Assembly (NCBI GenBank): GCA_035622275.1
Contig: DASPVQ010000002.1
Location: 1-64,000 of the forward strand
DNA length: 64,000 bases
Direction: 5' to 3'
Origin: Thermoplasmata archaeon
GTDB taxonomy: Archaea; Thermoplasmatota; Thermoplasmata; Lutacidiplasmatales; UBA184
The notes beneath the pieces are model-generated. The model was not told the DNA's origin. It was given only the letters and a program-made list of their open reading frames with translations, and did not search any database. Every line of letters begins with the position of its first letter. Position 1 is the stretch's first letter. The position numbers were made by a program, and so were the translations under genes. Of this stretch, positions 51,400-59,519 are shown in pieces.

Positions 51400-51630
51400 C
51401 TACTCCTCGGACGACTCGATCCGGAATCCGACGCGCTTGCCGCGCAGCGCCTCCTGGATCCGGTCGGCGAAGTCGAGCGTTTCGGCGACGGTCGCCGGGC
51501 GCCCCCATTCGTAGACGAAATCGTACCCCTCGGTCTCGGGCCGGAACCCGAGGTCCTCGAGCAGTTCGGCCACCTCGGCGTACGGCGCGCCCTCGCTGTC
51601 GAGCTGGAGGAGGAGGAAGGTCCGGGTCAT
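51400..51630 (-). CDS. Small conserved-looking hypothetical protein (76 aa)
   Basis: 76 residues, mixed alpha/beta, cytosolic: a strand RTFLLLQLD, helix AEVAELLEDLGF, aromatic strand YDFVYEWG, helix TVAETLDFADRIQEALRG and strand VGFRIES. I know of no assigned function, but the compact fold-like pattern and position before kae1 suggest a real gene. The ATG at 51630 overlaps as ATGA the end of an eight-codon leader reading frame (51627-51653). Confidence 0.72.
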   Translation of the reverse strand: MTRTFLLLQLDSEGAPYAEVAELLEDLGFRPETEGYDFVYEWGRPATVAETLDFADRIQEALRGKRVGFRIESSEE

Positions 51631-51653
51631 CGCTCACGGCCGATGCGCGGCAT
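51627..51653 (-). other. Eight-codon leader reading frame before the 76-aa gene
   Basis: ATG, seven further codons (MPRIGRER) and TGA, overlapping the next ATG as ATGA. It begins about where transcription from the GTTATCAG box (51675-51684) should start, so ribosomes on a leaderless message would meet it first. Confidence 0.35.
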
Positions 51654-51674
51654 CGCGGCTCCACGGGCGGGGTC

Positions 51675-51684
51675 CTGATAACGC
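51675..51684 (-). promoter_or_regulatory. TATA-like element of the 76-aa gene/kae1
   Basis: GCGTTATCAG on the minus strand, about 27 nt before the small leader frame and about 50 nt before the 76-aa gene. Confidence 0.45.
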
Positions 51685-51712
51685 TCACGTGCGGCGCAGG
51701 GCCGGCCGGGCG

Positions 51713-53644
51713 CTAGTGGCTCGGCTCGTCGTCCTCGGTGCCCATCGGGCGCCGCGCGTGCGCCGTGACGCGGCCGGCCACGCCGCGATCGAGCGCGCGC
51801 ATCTCGTGCGGGGCGAGCAGGAGGCGCCCGATCCCAAGGAGGCGGTCCGAGGCATCGACGAGGAGCGCGCTTGCGTTCGGCACCAGCTCGGGATCCGCCC
51901 GCACGACGAACCGGGCGAAGAGGCTCCGGCCGTGCGCGACGAACGACGCGGCGTCCTCCGCGACCACGACGCGACCCCGGTCGCCGTCGAGGCACTCGCG
52001 GAGCGCCGCCCCGCCGAAGAGGGTGGGCCGCGCGAGGCCGTCGGTGCCCACGTGGAATCGCACGCGTCCCTCGCTCGAGATCGCCCGCAGGCGGCCCGAC
52101 GCGCGGGAGCGCTCTCCGCTCGCGTCCGCCGCGAGGGCGTCGGCGGCCTCCCGACCGTACTCCCACTCGAGCAGGGCGAGGAGCTGTCGGGCGGTCCACT
52201 CCGGCGTCCAGTCCCGGTCGAGGTCGGCCTCGAGCGACCGGCGCGCCGCCAGCTCGTCCGTTACCGACGTCGGCGGCCGGTGGCGAGGCCGCTCGAGGAA
52301 CTCGTCGACCCCGAGGTACGGTCCGACCGGATAGACCTCCGTGAGCTCGAGCGGGACGGGCCCGAGGGGCGTGGCAACCTGCCAGGCGAGCTCGCGGTCC
52401 GAGCGGTCCCGCACCGGCACGCGGCCCAGGTACTCCGGCCGCAGGGCGATCCGGCCGATCGGCTCGGCGAGGGGCCGATGACGCAGGAACTCCTCCAGCC
52501 GGCGGCGGAACCGGACGACCGCCGGTCGCTCGCGGCTCGCGGGCGAGATCTCCCGGAAGGAGCGGCGGGCGGCCGGCTCGGTGGGAAGGAAGACCTCGGG
52601 GTGTCGCACGGCCTCGACCAGGCCCGCCCGCAGGGCCGGGTGGGAGGCCGCCCGCCGTTCTGCGAGCTCCCAGAGGCTGCCCTCGCGGATCGCCTGACGC
52701 ACCCGGGCCATCTCCTCGGCCGACATGGCGAGGTTGTGGAGCGCGATCGCCCGCTCGCGCTCGGCCGCCGGCAGGCCGGCCACCTCGACGAGCGGCCGCT
52801 CGCCGCAGAGCGCGCAGCGACAGATCGCCTCGCGGACCTCGTCGATCGGGACGGTGCCTTCCGCGAACAGGAGCGCGCCGCGGCGCGCGAACTTGTGGTA
52901 GGCCGAGGAGTCGAGAAGGTCGACCCCCCACAGCGCCGCGAAGGCGAAGGTCATCGGATGGCCCGTGCCGAACAGGTGCACCGCCGCGCCGGGCGCGAGC
53001 GACGGTCGCGCGGCCGCGAGGGCGCGGGCGAGCTCGGCGAACCGGTACTGCTCGAGCAGCGGGACCACGCCGCCCACGGCGAGGACGTCGCCGAAACGTG
53101 ACGCCTCGGCGGCGGCCCGGGCGCGCAGGTCCTCGTGGGACCCGCCCTGGACCGGGACCGCGAGCAGTCCAGGGCGGGCGTCACGGGCGCGGGCCGCCCG
53201 CTCGATCGTCGTGCGGAGCGCGGCCTCGGCCGAAGCGAGCTCGCTCTCGGGCTCCGTGAACTCGTCGAGGACGGTCGCGACGTCGGACCCGATGCGCTCC
53301 TGGAAGGCGATGATCTCCTCCGCGCCGACCTCGACGGCGCCGTAGGCGTGCTGCTGAAAGGCGCCGGAATCCGTCATCACCGGCCCGTCGAACGCGAGGA
53401 GCCCGTGGAGGCCCCGTTCGACGGCGGCCGATCGCAGCGCGGGTGTCCTCCACACGATGTACGATGAGGTGATGACGGCGGAGTATCCGAAGCGCGCGCG
53501 CAGCTGCGCGGGCGCGATCGGCTGACGTTCCGGGTCCGGGTGGACCACGGGCAGGAGCGCCGGCGTCTCGATGATGCCGTGAGGCGTCCGAAGGCGCCCG
53601 AGCCGGGCGAGACCGTCGCGATCCCGCACCTCGAACGCGTTCAT
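51713..53644 (-). CDS. tgtA: Archaeosine tRNA-guanine transglycosylase
   Basis: Exchanges guanine 15 of archaeal tRNAs for the archaeosine precursor preQ0. The 643 residues form a TGT TIM barrel with nucleophile-region MTDSGAFQQHAYG (Asp 92), VPVQGGSHEDLR, HLFGTGHPM and the zinc site CRCALCGERP with a later His. C-terminal domains C1-C3 follow. The last is a PUA domain (VVVAEDAASFVAHGRSLFARFVVRADPELVPNASALLVD). It follows the UDG gene by 13 bp and probably shares its promoter. Confidence 0.95.
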   Translation of the reverse strand: MNAFEVRDRDGLARLGRLRTPHGIIETPALLPVVHPDPERQPIAPAQLRARFGYSAVITSSYIVWRTPALRSAAVERGLHGLLAFDGPVMTDSGAFQQHAYGAVEVGAEEIIAFQERIGSDVATVLDEFTEPESELASAEAALRTTIERAARARDARPGLLAVPVQGGSHEDLRARAAAEASRFGDVLAVGGVVPLLEQYRFAELARALAAARPSLAPGAAVHLFGTGHPMTFAFAALWGVDLLDSSAYHKFARRGALLFAEGTVPIDEVREAICRCALCGERPLVEVAGLPAAERERAIALHNLAMSAEEMARVRQAIREGSLWELAERRAASHPALRAGLVEAVRHPEVFLPTEPAARRSFREISPASRERPAVVRFRRRLEEFLRHRPLAEPIGRIALRPEYLGRVPVRDRSDRELAWQVATPLGPVPLELTEVYPVGPYLGVDEFLERPRHRPPTSVTDELAARRSLEADLDRDWTPEWTARQLLALLEWEYGREAADALAADASGERSRASGRLRAISSEGRVRFHVGTDGLARPTLFGGAALRECLDGDRGRVVVAEDAASFVAHGRSLFARFVVRADPELVPNASALLVDASDRLLGIGRLLLAPHEMRALDRGVAGRVTAHARRPMGTEDDEPSH

Positions 53645-53657
53645 CGACCCTATTCCC

Positions 53658-54380
53658 TCAAACGGAAGCGCCGGCGGGGGCGCGGTGGCGCGGCCGCGCG
53701 TCGAGCGAGGCCCGGATCCGCTCGAGCAATCCCACGAGCATCGGCATCGTCAGCTTGCCGGTGTTCGTGTTCTGAGGGCTGGGGTGGTACGAGCCCCACA
53801 GCAACGGTCCGCCGGCTCCCAGGACCGCGCAGGCACCGTGCGCGAACGCGGTCGAGGAGCGATCGCCGCCGTACACCCGAGGCGCCGCCTCGCGGACCGC
53901 GTCCCAGGCGAAGCCGCCCAGGGCGAGGATGGCCCGCGCGTTGGTCAGGGAGCGCAGCTCCCGTTCCAGGAACGGGCGGCACCGAGCCGTCTCGTCCGGC
54001 CGGGGATGGTTGCCGGGCGGCGCGCAGCGGACCGCCGCGGTGACGTACAGGTCCGTGTACCGCAACCCGTCGCCCCGTCGGAGGGACGTGGACTGGTTCG
54101 CGAATCCGGCGGCGTGGAAGGCGCGGACGAGGAACCCCGCGGAGCGGTCGCCGGTGAACACGCGGCCGGTTCGATTGGAACCGTGCGCGGCCGGCGCGAG
54201 CCCGACCGCGACCAGGCGCGCCTGCGGATCCCCGAACCCGGGGACCGGCCGGGCCCAGTACTCCTCCTCGCGGAACTCGCGCTTGCGCTCGCGGGCGATA
54301 CGCTCGCGGTAGTCGACCAGACGCGGGCAGCGGCGGCAGGCGATCACCTCGGCGCGGATGCGGGCGAGCGAGTCCTCCAC
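53658..54380 (-). CDS. Uracil-DNA glycosylase, family 5 (UDGb)-like
   Basis: Removes uracil and other deaminated bases from DNA, 240 residues. The family-5 type motif VGLAPAAHGSNRTGRVFTGDRSAGFL is clear (about 58-83), with Ala where family 1 and 4 enzymes have catalytic polar residues. The iron-sulfur cysteines are CRRC near the N-terminus and the pair in RCAPPGN...ARCRPFL. The C-terminal GSYHPSPQNTNTG motif holds the histidine. Leaderless promoter (CCTTAAGC, 54401-54408). Confidence 0.92.
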   Translation of the reverse strand: MEDSLARIRAEVIACRRCPRLVDYRERIARERKREFREEEYWARPVPGFGDPQARLVAVGLAPAAHGSNRTGRVFTGDRSAGFLVRAFHAAGFANQSTSLRRGDGLRYTDLYVTAAVRCAPPGNHPRPDETARCRPFLERELRSLTNARAILALGGFAWDAVREAAPRVYGGDRSSTAFAHGACAVLGAGGPLLWGSYHPSPQNTNTGKLTMPMLVGLLERIRASLDARPRHRAPAGASV

Positions 54381-54400
54381 GACGCGGGGAGGGAGACGGG

Positions 54401-54408
54401 GCTTAAGG
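54401..54408 (-). promoter_or_regulatory. TATA-like element of the UDG-tgt operon
   Basis: CCTTAAGC on the minus strand, about 24 nt before the GTG at 54380. Confidence 0.5.
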
Positions 54409-54462
54409 GGTTCCGAACGGTGTCGCGGCCACCCGACCGGTGCTCACCCGGCGTGACCTACG

Positions 54463-54470
54463 GGTATAGA
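54463..54470 (+). promoter_or_regulatory. TATA box of the bactofilin-like operon
   Basis: GGTATAGA, about 27 nt before the ATG at 54494. Confidence 0.55.
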
Positions 54471-54493
54471 GGGGAGGGGCGGTAGCGCGGGCG

Positions 54494-55711
54494 ATGCCGG
54501 AGACCCAGGTTCCCCGGGGCGCGCACGTCCGCCTCGGAACCATCGACGGGGATCTGCGCGTCGGCGCGAACGCCCACCTCGAGGCCGACGGTCGGATCGT
54601 CATCAGCGGCGAGGCCCGCTTCGACGGGTCCGCCGACATCGCCGGTGGCCTGGAGTGCGCTCGGCTGCGCTCGGAGGACGGTGTGCTCGCGATCCGCGGT
54701 GATCTGCTGGTCCACGGGGACCTGGAGACGCACGACGGCGCGATCCAGATCGAGGGTTCCCTGCACGCCCGGCGCGTCGACGTGGACCGTGTCCTGCGCG
54801 TCGGGGGTCCGGCCGAGGCGGAACGCTTCGACATCGGAGGCGTGCTCGAGGGGGGCGCCACGCTCACGGCGACGACCGTGTCCGTCGGGGGCCGGATACG
54901 GCTCGCAGGACGGATCCGGGCCGACCACGTCGAGGCCGGGGGCTCGGTCGAGCTGGGGGAGATCGAGCTCGGCTCGCTCGAGGTCGGCGGGACGATCCGG
55001 GTCGTCGGCGGCACGGTCGCGCGATCGATCGAGGTCGGAGGTCGATTCCTGGCCCAGGGCCCGATCCGCTTCGGTTCGCTGGACGTGGGCGGTCTCGTCG
55101 AGTTCCGCGAGCCGGCGAAGGGCGGGTCGATCGACGTCGGCGGGGCCCTCACCGCGATCAAGGACCTGGAGTTCCAGCGCCTCGAGGTCGGCGGCCTGGG
55201 GCGGATCGGTGGGAACGGCAAGGGCGATCGTGTCTCGGTCGGCGGGCGATTCGATGTCACGGGCTCCTTCGACCTCACCGGCGCGGTGGATGTCGGGGGT
55301 GCGATCCACGTCGGGGGCCAGTTCACGGGTGAGCAGCTCGAGGTCGCCGGGAAGCTCGAGGGTCGACGCGTGGTGTTTCGCGGCGCCGTCGATATCGGGG
55401 GCGTCGCCCACACGAGCGAGGGCCTCAAGGCGGCGCGGATCCGGCTCGGTCACCGCTCGAAGGCGCTGGGACCGCTCGTCGGCGGCGAGGTGCAGCTCGG
55501 CCGGGGGGCGCGAGCCGAGGAGGTCTACGGCGAGCGGATCGAGCTCGCCGAGCGCAGCGAGGCGACCCGGATCGTGGGCGCCGTCGTGCGCGTGCGCGAC
55601 GCGGCGACCGTCGGCGAGATCGTCTACTCGCAGTCCGTGGAGATCGAGCGGGGCGCCCGCGTCGCGTCGCCGCCGCGGAAGGTCGACTCCCTGCCGCCGT
55701 TCCCCCTGTGA
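54494..55711 (+). CDS. Bactofilin-like beta-helix (polymer-forming) protein
   Basis: 405 residues made almost wholly of short beta-helix turns of 17-20 residues with the pattern of bactofilin/polymer-forming cytoskeletal proteins: repeated IxVGG or LxVGG steps such as VSVGGRIRL, LEVGGTIRV, IEVGGRFLA, LDVGGLVEF and VDVGGAIHV. No signal peptide or membrane helix, so cytosolic. Bactofilins are known bacterial filament scaffolds; related archaeal proteins are little studied. It overlaps a winged-helix gene by 4 bp (GTGA). Confidence 0.85.
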   Translation: MPETQVPRGAHVRLGTIDGDLRVGANAHLEADGRIVISGEARFDGSADIAGGLECARLRSEDGVLAIRGDLLVHGDLETHDGAIQIEGSLHARRVDVDRVLRVGGPAEAERFDIGGVLEGGATLTATTVSVGGRIRLAGRIRADHVEAGGSVELGEIELGSLEVGGTIRVVGGTVARSIEVGGRFLAQGPIRFGSLDVGGLVEFREPAKGGSIDVGGALTAIKDLEFQRLEVGGLGRIGGNGKGDRVSVGGRFDVTGSFDLTGAVDVGGAIHVGGQFTGEQLEVAGKLEGRRVVFRGAVDIGGVAHTSEGLKAARIRLGHRSKALGPLVGGEVQLGRGARAEEVYGERIELAERSEATRIVGAVVRVRDAATVGEIVYSQSVEIERGARVASPPRKVDSLPPFPL

Positions 55712-56067
55712 TCGACCGGGGTCCGGGGATGCTCAACGGGGGGAGGGAGGAGGCGGGGGAGCCTCCCCGACGTCGCGAGCCCACCGACCTGTATGCGACC
55801 GTCCTCGAGGTCGTCAAGCGCTACCATGGCGCCGCGCGGATCACGCGCGTCTCCTACGGCGCGGGCATGCCGGTCGATCGGCTCCGGGCGCTCGTCGAGC
55901 GGCTGACCTCGCTCGGGCTGCTCACGAGCGAGGAGGTCGAGGGTCGACCGACCTACGACATCACCTCGCGGGGCCAGGAGTTCCTGAACACGTACTGGAA
56001 GATGCGGGCGTACATCGAGGTTCTCGAGTCCGACGACACGGGGCGTCCGCGGCGCCGACGCGGCTAG
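55708..56067 (+). CDS. Winged-helix DNA-binding protein
   Basis: 119 residues. A basic, charged N-terminus (about 1-26) leads into a winged-helix fold: TDLYATVLEVVKRYHGAARITRVSYGAGMPVDRLRALVERLTSLGLLTSEE with the wing RPTYDITSRGQEFLNTYWKMRAYIEVL. This is the arCOG-type predicted archaeal regulator pattern; no ligand domain. Translationally coupled to the bactofilin-like gene through a GTGA overlap, which suggests it regulates or works with that filament protein. Confidence 0.82.
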   Translation: MIDRGPGMLNGGREEAGEPPRRREPTDLYATVLEVVKRYHGAARITRVSYGAGMPVDRLRALVERLTSLGLLTSEEVEGRPTYDITSRGQEFLNTYWKMRAYIEVLESDDTGRPRRRRG

Positions 56068-56076
56068 ACCGGGGGC

Positions 56077-56403
56077 TCAGTCGTAGCGGGGGACCTTCGG
56101 GTCCACCGTTCGGGACCAGGCGTCGATCCCGCCGGCGAGGTTCGCGACGTTCGCGTAGCCCCGCGATTCGAGAAACCCCGCGATCATCGCGGAGCGGGCG
56201 CCCCCGTGGCAGTAGACCACGATCGCGCGGTCCCGCGGGATCTCGTCGAGGCGCTCGGGCACCTCGCGCATCGGGATGTGCAGGGAGGGTTCGATCGCGG
56301 CGAGATCGCGCTCGTAGGGCTCGCGCACATCCAGCAGGACCAGCTCGGCCGGCGACCGCTGGCGCCGGGCCGCGACCTCGGCGGCCGACAGCTCCTCCAC
56401 CAT
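56077..56403 (-). CDS. Single-domain rhodanese-like sulfurtransferase
   Basis: 108 residues. Rhodanese fold with the active-site cysteine loop VYCHGGARS (Cys 65) and the LLDVREPYERDLAAI start. It moves sulfane sulfur, for example to cyanide, thiols or tRNA/cofactor assembly. Divergent from the small YHS gene with separate TATA boxes (minus box CGATAAGC at 56426-56433, about 26 nt upstream). Confidence 0.92.
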   Translation of the reverse strand: MVEELSAAEVAARRQRSPAELVLLDVREPYERDLAAIEPSLHIPMREVPERLDEIPRDRAIVVYCHGGARSAMIAGFLESRGYANVANLAGGIDAWSRTVDPKVPRYD

Positions 56404-56425
56404 CGCCCCTTCGACCGCGTTCCGA

Positions 56426-56433
56426 GCTTATCG
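56426..56433 (-). promoter_or_regulatory. TATA-like element of the rhodanese gene
   Basis: CGATAAGC on the minus strand, about 26 nt before the ATG at 56403. Confidence 0.5.
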
Positions 56434-56462
56434 ACTTTCCGCGGAGCCACGCGGGCGGAGGA

Positions 56463-56469
56463 GCCATAA
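56463..56469 (+). promoter_or_regulatory. TATA-like element of the YHS/Cu-ATPase genes
   Basis: GCCATAAC region, about 27 nt before the ATG at 56493. Confidence 0.5.
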
Positions 56470-56492
56470 CCCGGACCGGGCTGGACGCCGCG

Positions 56493-56639
56493 ATGAAGGT
56501 CACGGACCCGGTCTGCGGCATGGTCATCGAGAGCTCGAGCGCCGCCGCCCGTGCGAGCTACGGCACCGAGACGGTCTACTTCTGCTCGGTCGCCTGCCAG
56601 AAGACCTACGAACGGCGGCGTGCGCCCGGCTCGGCCTAG
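56493..56639 (+). CDS. Small YHS-domain metal-binding protein (48 aa)
   Basis: 48 residues consisting of one YHS domain: DPVCGM near the N-terminus and VYFCSVACQKTYERR, with cysteines placed as in YHS proteins that bind copper or other heavy metals. It starts 35 bp before the P-type ATPase gene, which carries the same domain at its own N-terminus, so it is likely a metallochaperone for that pump. Confidence 0.85.
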   Translation: MKVTDPVCGMVIESSSAAARASYGTETVYFCSVACQKTYERRRAPGSA

Positions 56640-56674
56640 CCGGGACTCGACGCGGCCACGGGGGCGCAGCCGCC

Positions 56675-58783
56675 GTGGCGACCGACCCGGTCTGCGGCAT
56701 GTGGGTACAGGAACGAGCGTCCTCGCTTCGCCTGGTCCGCGACAATCGCACCTACTACTTCTGCTCGGAGACCTGCCTCCACCAGTTCGCCGAGCCCGAT
56801 CGATCGCAGGGACGGCTCGGCCGTCGCCTGCTCGTCGCCTGGCCGCTCGCGGTCTCGGTCGTGGTCCTCACCTACGGGCTCGGGACGACCGCCGCGATCG
56901 TCGCGGGCGCCGTCCTCGCCGCCATCGTCCAGTTCTACGCGGGGGCGCCGTTCTACGCGGGAGCGCGCGACGCCGTGCGCGACCGCTCCTGGAACATGGA
57001 TCTGCTCATCGCCGTCGGCTCGACGACCGCGTTCGTCTACAGCGCGTTCGCGCTCGCGCTCCCCGACCGCCTGGCGCATGACTACTACTTCGACGCGTCG
57101 GCGCTCATCGTCACCCTGATCCTGACGGGTAACTACCTCGAGCACCGGACGCGGGGTCGCGCCGGCTCAGCGCTGCGACGCCTCCAGGAGCTCCTGCCGG
57201 CGGGCGCCTCGCTGCTTCGAGACGGGCGCGAGGTCTGGGTTCCCGCGACCGAGGTCCGCGCGGGGGATCGACTTCGAGTTCGCCCCGGCGCGCGCTTTCC
57301 CACGGACGGCGTCGTGCGGGCGGGCTCGAGCAGCGCGGACGAGGCGATCCTGACCGGCGAGGGGATGCCGGTCCCGAAGCGTCCGGGCGACCCGGTGCTC
57401 GCGGGCGCGACGAACCTCGAAGGTCCGCTCGAGGTCGAAGCCACCTCGATCGGCGCCGACACGTTCGTCGCGCAGGTCGGCCGTCTCCTCACCGACGCGG
57501 AGATGTCGCGCGTCCCACTCCAGCGCGCCGCCGACCGGATCGCGTCGGTCTTCGTACCGCTCGTCCTGGCCCTCGGCGCCGTCGCGGGGATCGCCTGGGG
57601 ACTCCTCGGCGGGGCGGGGCTCACGGTCGGGGTTCTGGTGTTCGTCTCCGTGGTCATCACCGCGTGCCCCTGCGCGTTCGGAATCGCCACGCCGGCCGCG
57701 ATCGTCGTTGGTACCGGGCGGGCGGCCGAGGCGGGGGTCCTCTTCCGCGGCGAGGAGTCGATCGAGCGGGCCGCGCGGATCGATTATGTCGTCACCGACA
57801 AGACCGGGACCCTCACCCGCGGGCGCCCGTCGCTCACCGACGTCCGACCGCTCGGAGGGATCTCGGCCGAGGAGGCCGTCGCCCTCGCCGCCGCCGTCGA
57901 GGCGGGCTCGGAGCATCCGTTCGCGCGCGCCGTCGAGGAGGCCGCGCAGGCCCACGCCCTCACCGTTCCCCTCGCGCTCGACCTCCGCGCGCAGCCGGGA
58001 CGCGGTGTCACCGGCACCGTGGGCGGGGCCGTGGTCGAGGTCGTGCGCGCCACCCCCGGCGCATCGGTGCGCCCGGTGGATCCCGACCCCGCGGCGGCCA
58101 TCGCGCGGGAGCTCGCCGACGCGGGCCGCAGCTGCTCGGTCGTTCGCCGGGATGGGGCTGCGGTGGCCGTCCTCGGCTTCGCCGACGAACTCGCGCCCGG
58201 GGCCCGCGAGGCCGTCCGGGCGCTGGCGGCCGACGGGATCCCGGTGGCGATCGCGACGGGCGACCAGGCGCCGGCGGCCCGTGCGGTCGCCGCCCGGCTC
58301 GGCATCACGGACGTACATGCCGGTCTCCTCCCCGCGGAGAAGCTCGCCCTGATCCATCGACTGCAGGCGCAGGGCCGCCACGTCGCGTACGTGGGGGACG
58401 GGATCAACGACGCCCCGGCGCTCGCGAGCGCGGACCTCGGCATCGCGATCGGTTCGGGGACAGACGTGGCCCGAGAGGCCGGGGGAGTGCTCCTCGTCCG
58501 GGCCGACCTTGGCGGGGTCCCGCGGGCCCTCCGCCTTGCCCGGCGCATCGTACGCAAGGTGCGCGCCAACATCGCGTGGGCCGTGGCCTACAACGCGGTC
58601 CTGTTGCCGATCGCGGCGGGCGCGCTCGTCCCGCTCTTCGGCCTCGGTATCTACGCCGTCCTACCGATCGCCGGGGCGATCGCGATGGCCCTTTCCTCCA
58701 CCTCGGTGGTCGTGAACTCGCTCAGTCTGCGCTGGACCCCGCTCGTATCGCCCGGCGGGCGGCCGGCGGCGCAGGTATTATGA
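56675..58783 (+). CDS. copA: Cu(I)-type P1B ATPase with N-terminal YHS domain
   Basis: Heavy-metal pump of 702 residues. An N-terminal YHS domain (DPVCGM ... YYFCSETCLHQF) replaces the usual HMA domain. Then come the P-type core: A-domain LTGEGMPVPK, membrane CPC in TACPCAFGIATP, phosphorylation site DKTGTLTRG, nucleotide-domain SEHPFARAV and hinge VGDGINDAPAL. Late helices AVAYNAVLLP and AMALSSTSVVVNSLSL carry the Tyr-Asn and MxxSS features of Cu(I) pumps. Its TGA stop lies inside the TetR operator. Confidence 0.93.
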   Translation: MATDPVCGMWVQERASSLRLVRDNRTYYFCSETCLHQFAEPDRSQGRLGRRLLVAWPLAVSVVVLTYGLGTTAAIVAGAVLAAIVQFYAGAPFYAGARDAVRDRSWNMDLLIAVGSTTAFVYSAFALALPDRLAHDYYFDASALIVTLILTGNYLEHRTRGRAGSALRRLQELLPAGASLLRDGREVWVPATEVRAGDRLRVRPGARFPTDGVVRAGSSSADEAILTGEGMPVPKRPGDPVLAGATNLEGPLEVEATSIGADTFVAQVGRLLTDAEMSRVPLQRAADRIASVFVPLVLALGAVAGIAWGLLGGAGLTVGVLVFVSVVITACPCAFGIATPAAIVVGTGRAAEAGVLFRGEESIERAARIDYVVTDKTGTLTRGRPSLTDVRPLGGISAEEAVALAAAVEAGSEHPFARAVEEAAQAHALTVPLALDLRAQPGRGVTGTVGGAVVEVVRATPGASVRPVDPDPAAAIARELADAGRSCSVVRRDGAAVAVLGFADELAPGAREAVRALAADGIPVAIATGDQAPAARAVAARLGITDVHAGLLPAEKLALIHRLQAQGRHVAYVGDGINDAPALASADLGIAIGSGTDVAREAGGVLLVRADLGGVPRALRLARRIVRKVRANIAWAVAYNAVLLPIAAGALVPLFGLGIYAVLPIAGAIAMALSSTSVVVNSLSLRWTPLVSPGGRPAAQVL
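58775..58782 (+). promoter_or_regulatory. TATA-like element of the tetR-ABC operon
   Basis: GTATTATG, about 37 nt before the tetR ATG, partly over the end of the ATPase gene and directly next to the palindromic operator. Confidence 0.55.
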
Positions 58784-58800
58784 ATGAACGGTTCATTCAT
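58780..58800. promoter_or_regulatory. Perfect 21 bp palindromic operator upstream of tetR
   Basis: Half-sites ATGAATGAAC (58780-58789) and GTTCATTCAT (58791-58800) around a central G, with no mismatch. It lies between the TATA-like box and the expected transcription start of tetR. The TGAATGA half-site resembles operators of many TetR repressors, so autorepression of the tetR-ABC operon is likely. Confidence 0.85.
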
Positions 58801-58814
58801 CCCAAGGCCTTCCC

Positions 58815-59519
58815 ATGCCCCGCTCGGCGAGCGCCAACCGTGCCATCCAGGAGCGCCAGCGCGCGAACCTGCTCATGGCAGCGCAGCGCGTGTTCTTCCG
58901 CGAGGGCTCGGTCGGAACGATGGCCGAGCTGGCCCGCGAGGCCGGGGTCAGCCAGGGCCTCGCCTACCGTTACTTTCCCAGCAAGACGGCGATCTTCCGC
59001 GCCCTGATCGCCGAGTTCGTCTCCGACGCGGAGCCGGTGGGCGTGCGCCTCCGGCGCCTCCCGGGGGGCCCGCGCGCCCGGCTCGAGGCGATCGTGCGCG
59101 GGATCCTCGAGCGTCGTCGTCAGGGACCCGAGTTCTTCCGGTTCTTGCTGCGGGCCCTGCGGACGGGCGATCTGCCGGCGAGCGTGCGTCGCCGCCTGCG
59201 CGCGCGCTTCCGGGAGATCCGACGCCAGATCCGCGTCCTGATCGTCGCCGGGCAGCGGCAGGGCGAGATCGCACCGGACGACCCGGACGAGCTCGCGACC
59301 GCCCTCCTCGCGGCCCTCGAGGGGCTCTGGCGGCGCTCGGCGCGCGTCGGGGATGCCAGCGCAAACGACAAAATCCCCCGCGCGGAGGTCCTGCTCCGCA
59401 TGCTGGGCAGTCCACCGCCGTCGGCGTCGGTCGCCTCGTCGCGTCGGGTGGGCGCGTCCCGCACGACCGGGGCCCGTCGGCGCGGGGTCCGCCGGCGAGC
59501 GCGTGAGGGCGTTCGATGA
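58815..59519 (+). CDS. TetR-family transcriptional regulator
   Basis: 234 residues. The N-terminal TetR helix-turn-helix is clear: RANLLMAAQRVFFREGSVGTMAELAREAGVSQGLAYRYFPSKTAIFRALI. The C-terminal ligand domain is variable, and the last 40 residues are a basic Arg/Ser tail. A perfect palindromic operator precedes it. It overlaps the ABC permease start by 4 bp (ATGA), so it probably regulates its own exporter operon. Inducer unknown. Confidence 0.93.
   Translation: MPRSASANRAIQERQRANLLMAAQRVFFREGSVGTMAELAREAGVSQGLAYRYFPSKTAIFRALIAEFVSDAEPVGVRLRRLPGGPRARLEAIVRGILERRRQGPEFFRFLLRALRTGDLPASVRRRLRARFREIRRQIRVLIVAGQRQGEIAPDDPDELATALLAALEGLWRRSARVGDASANDKIPRAEVLLRMLGSPPPSASVASSRRVGASRTTGARRRGVRRRAREGVR

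Noticed and set aside
58784-59506. Gene starting at the ATG inside the TetR operator
   Set aside because: That frame gives a Pro/Arg-rich shadow; the tetR helix-turn-helix lies in the frame starting at 58815.
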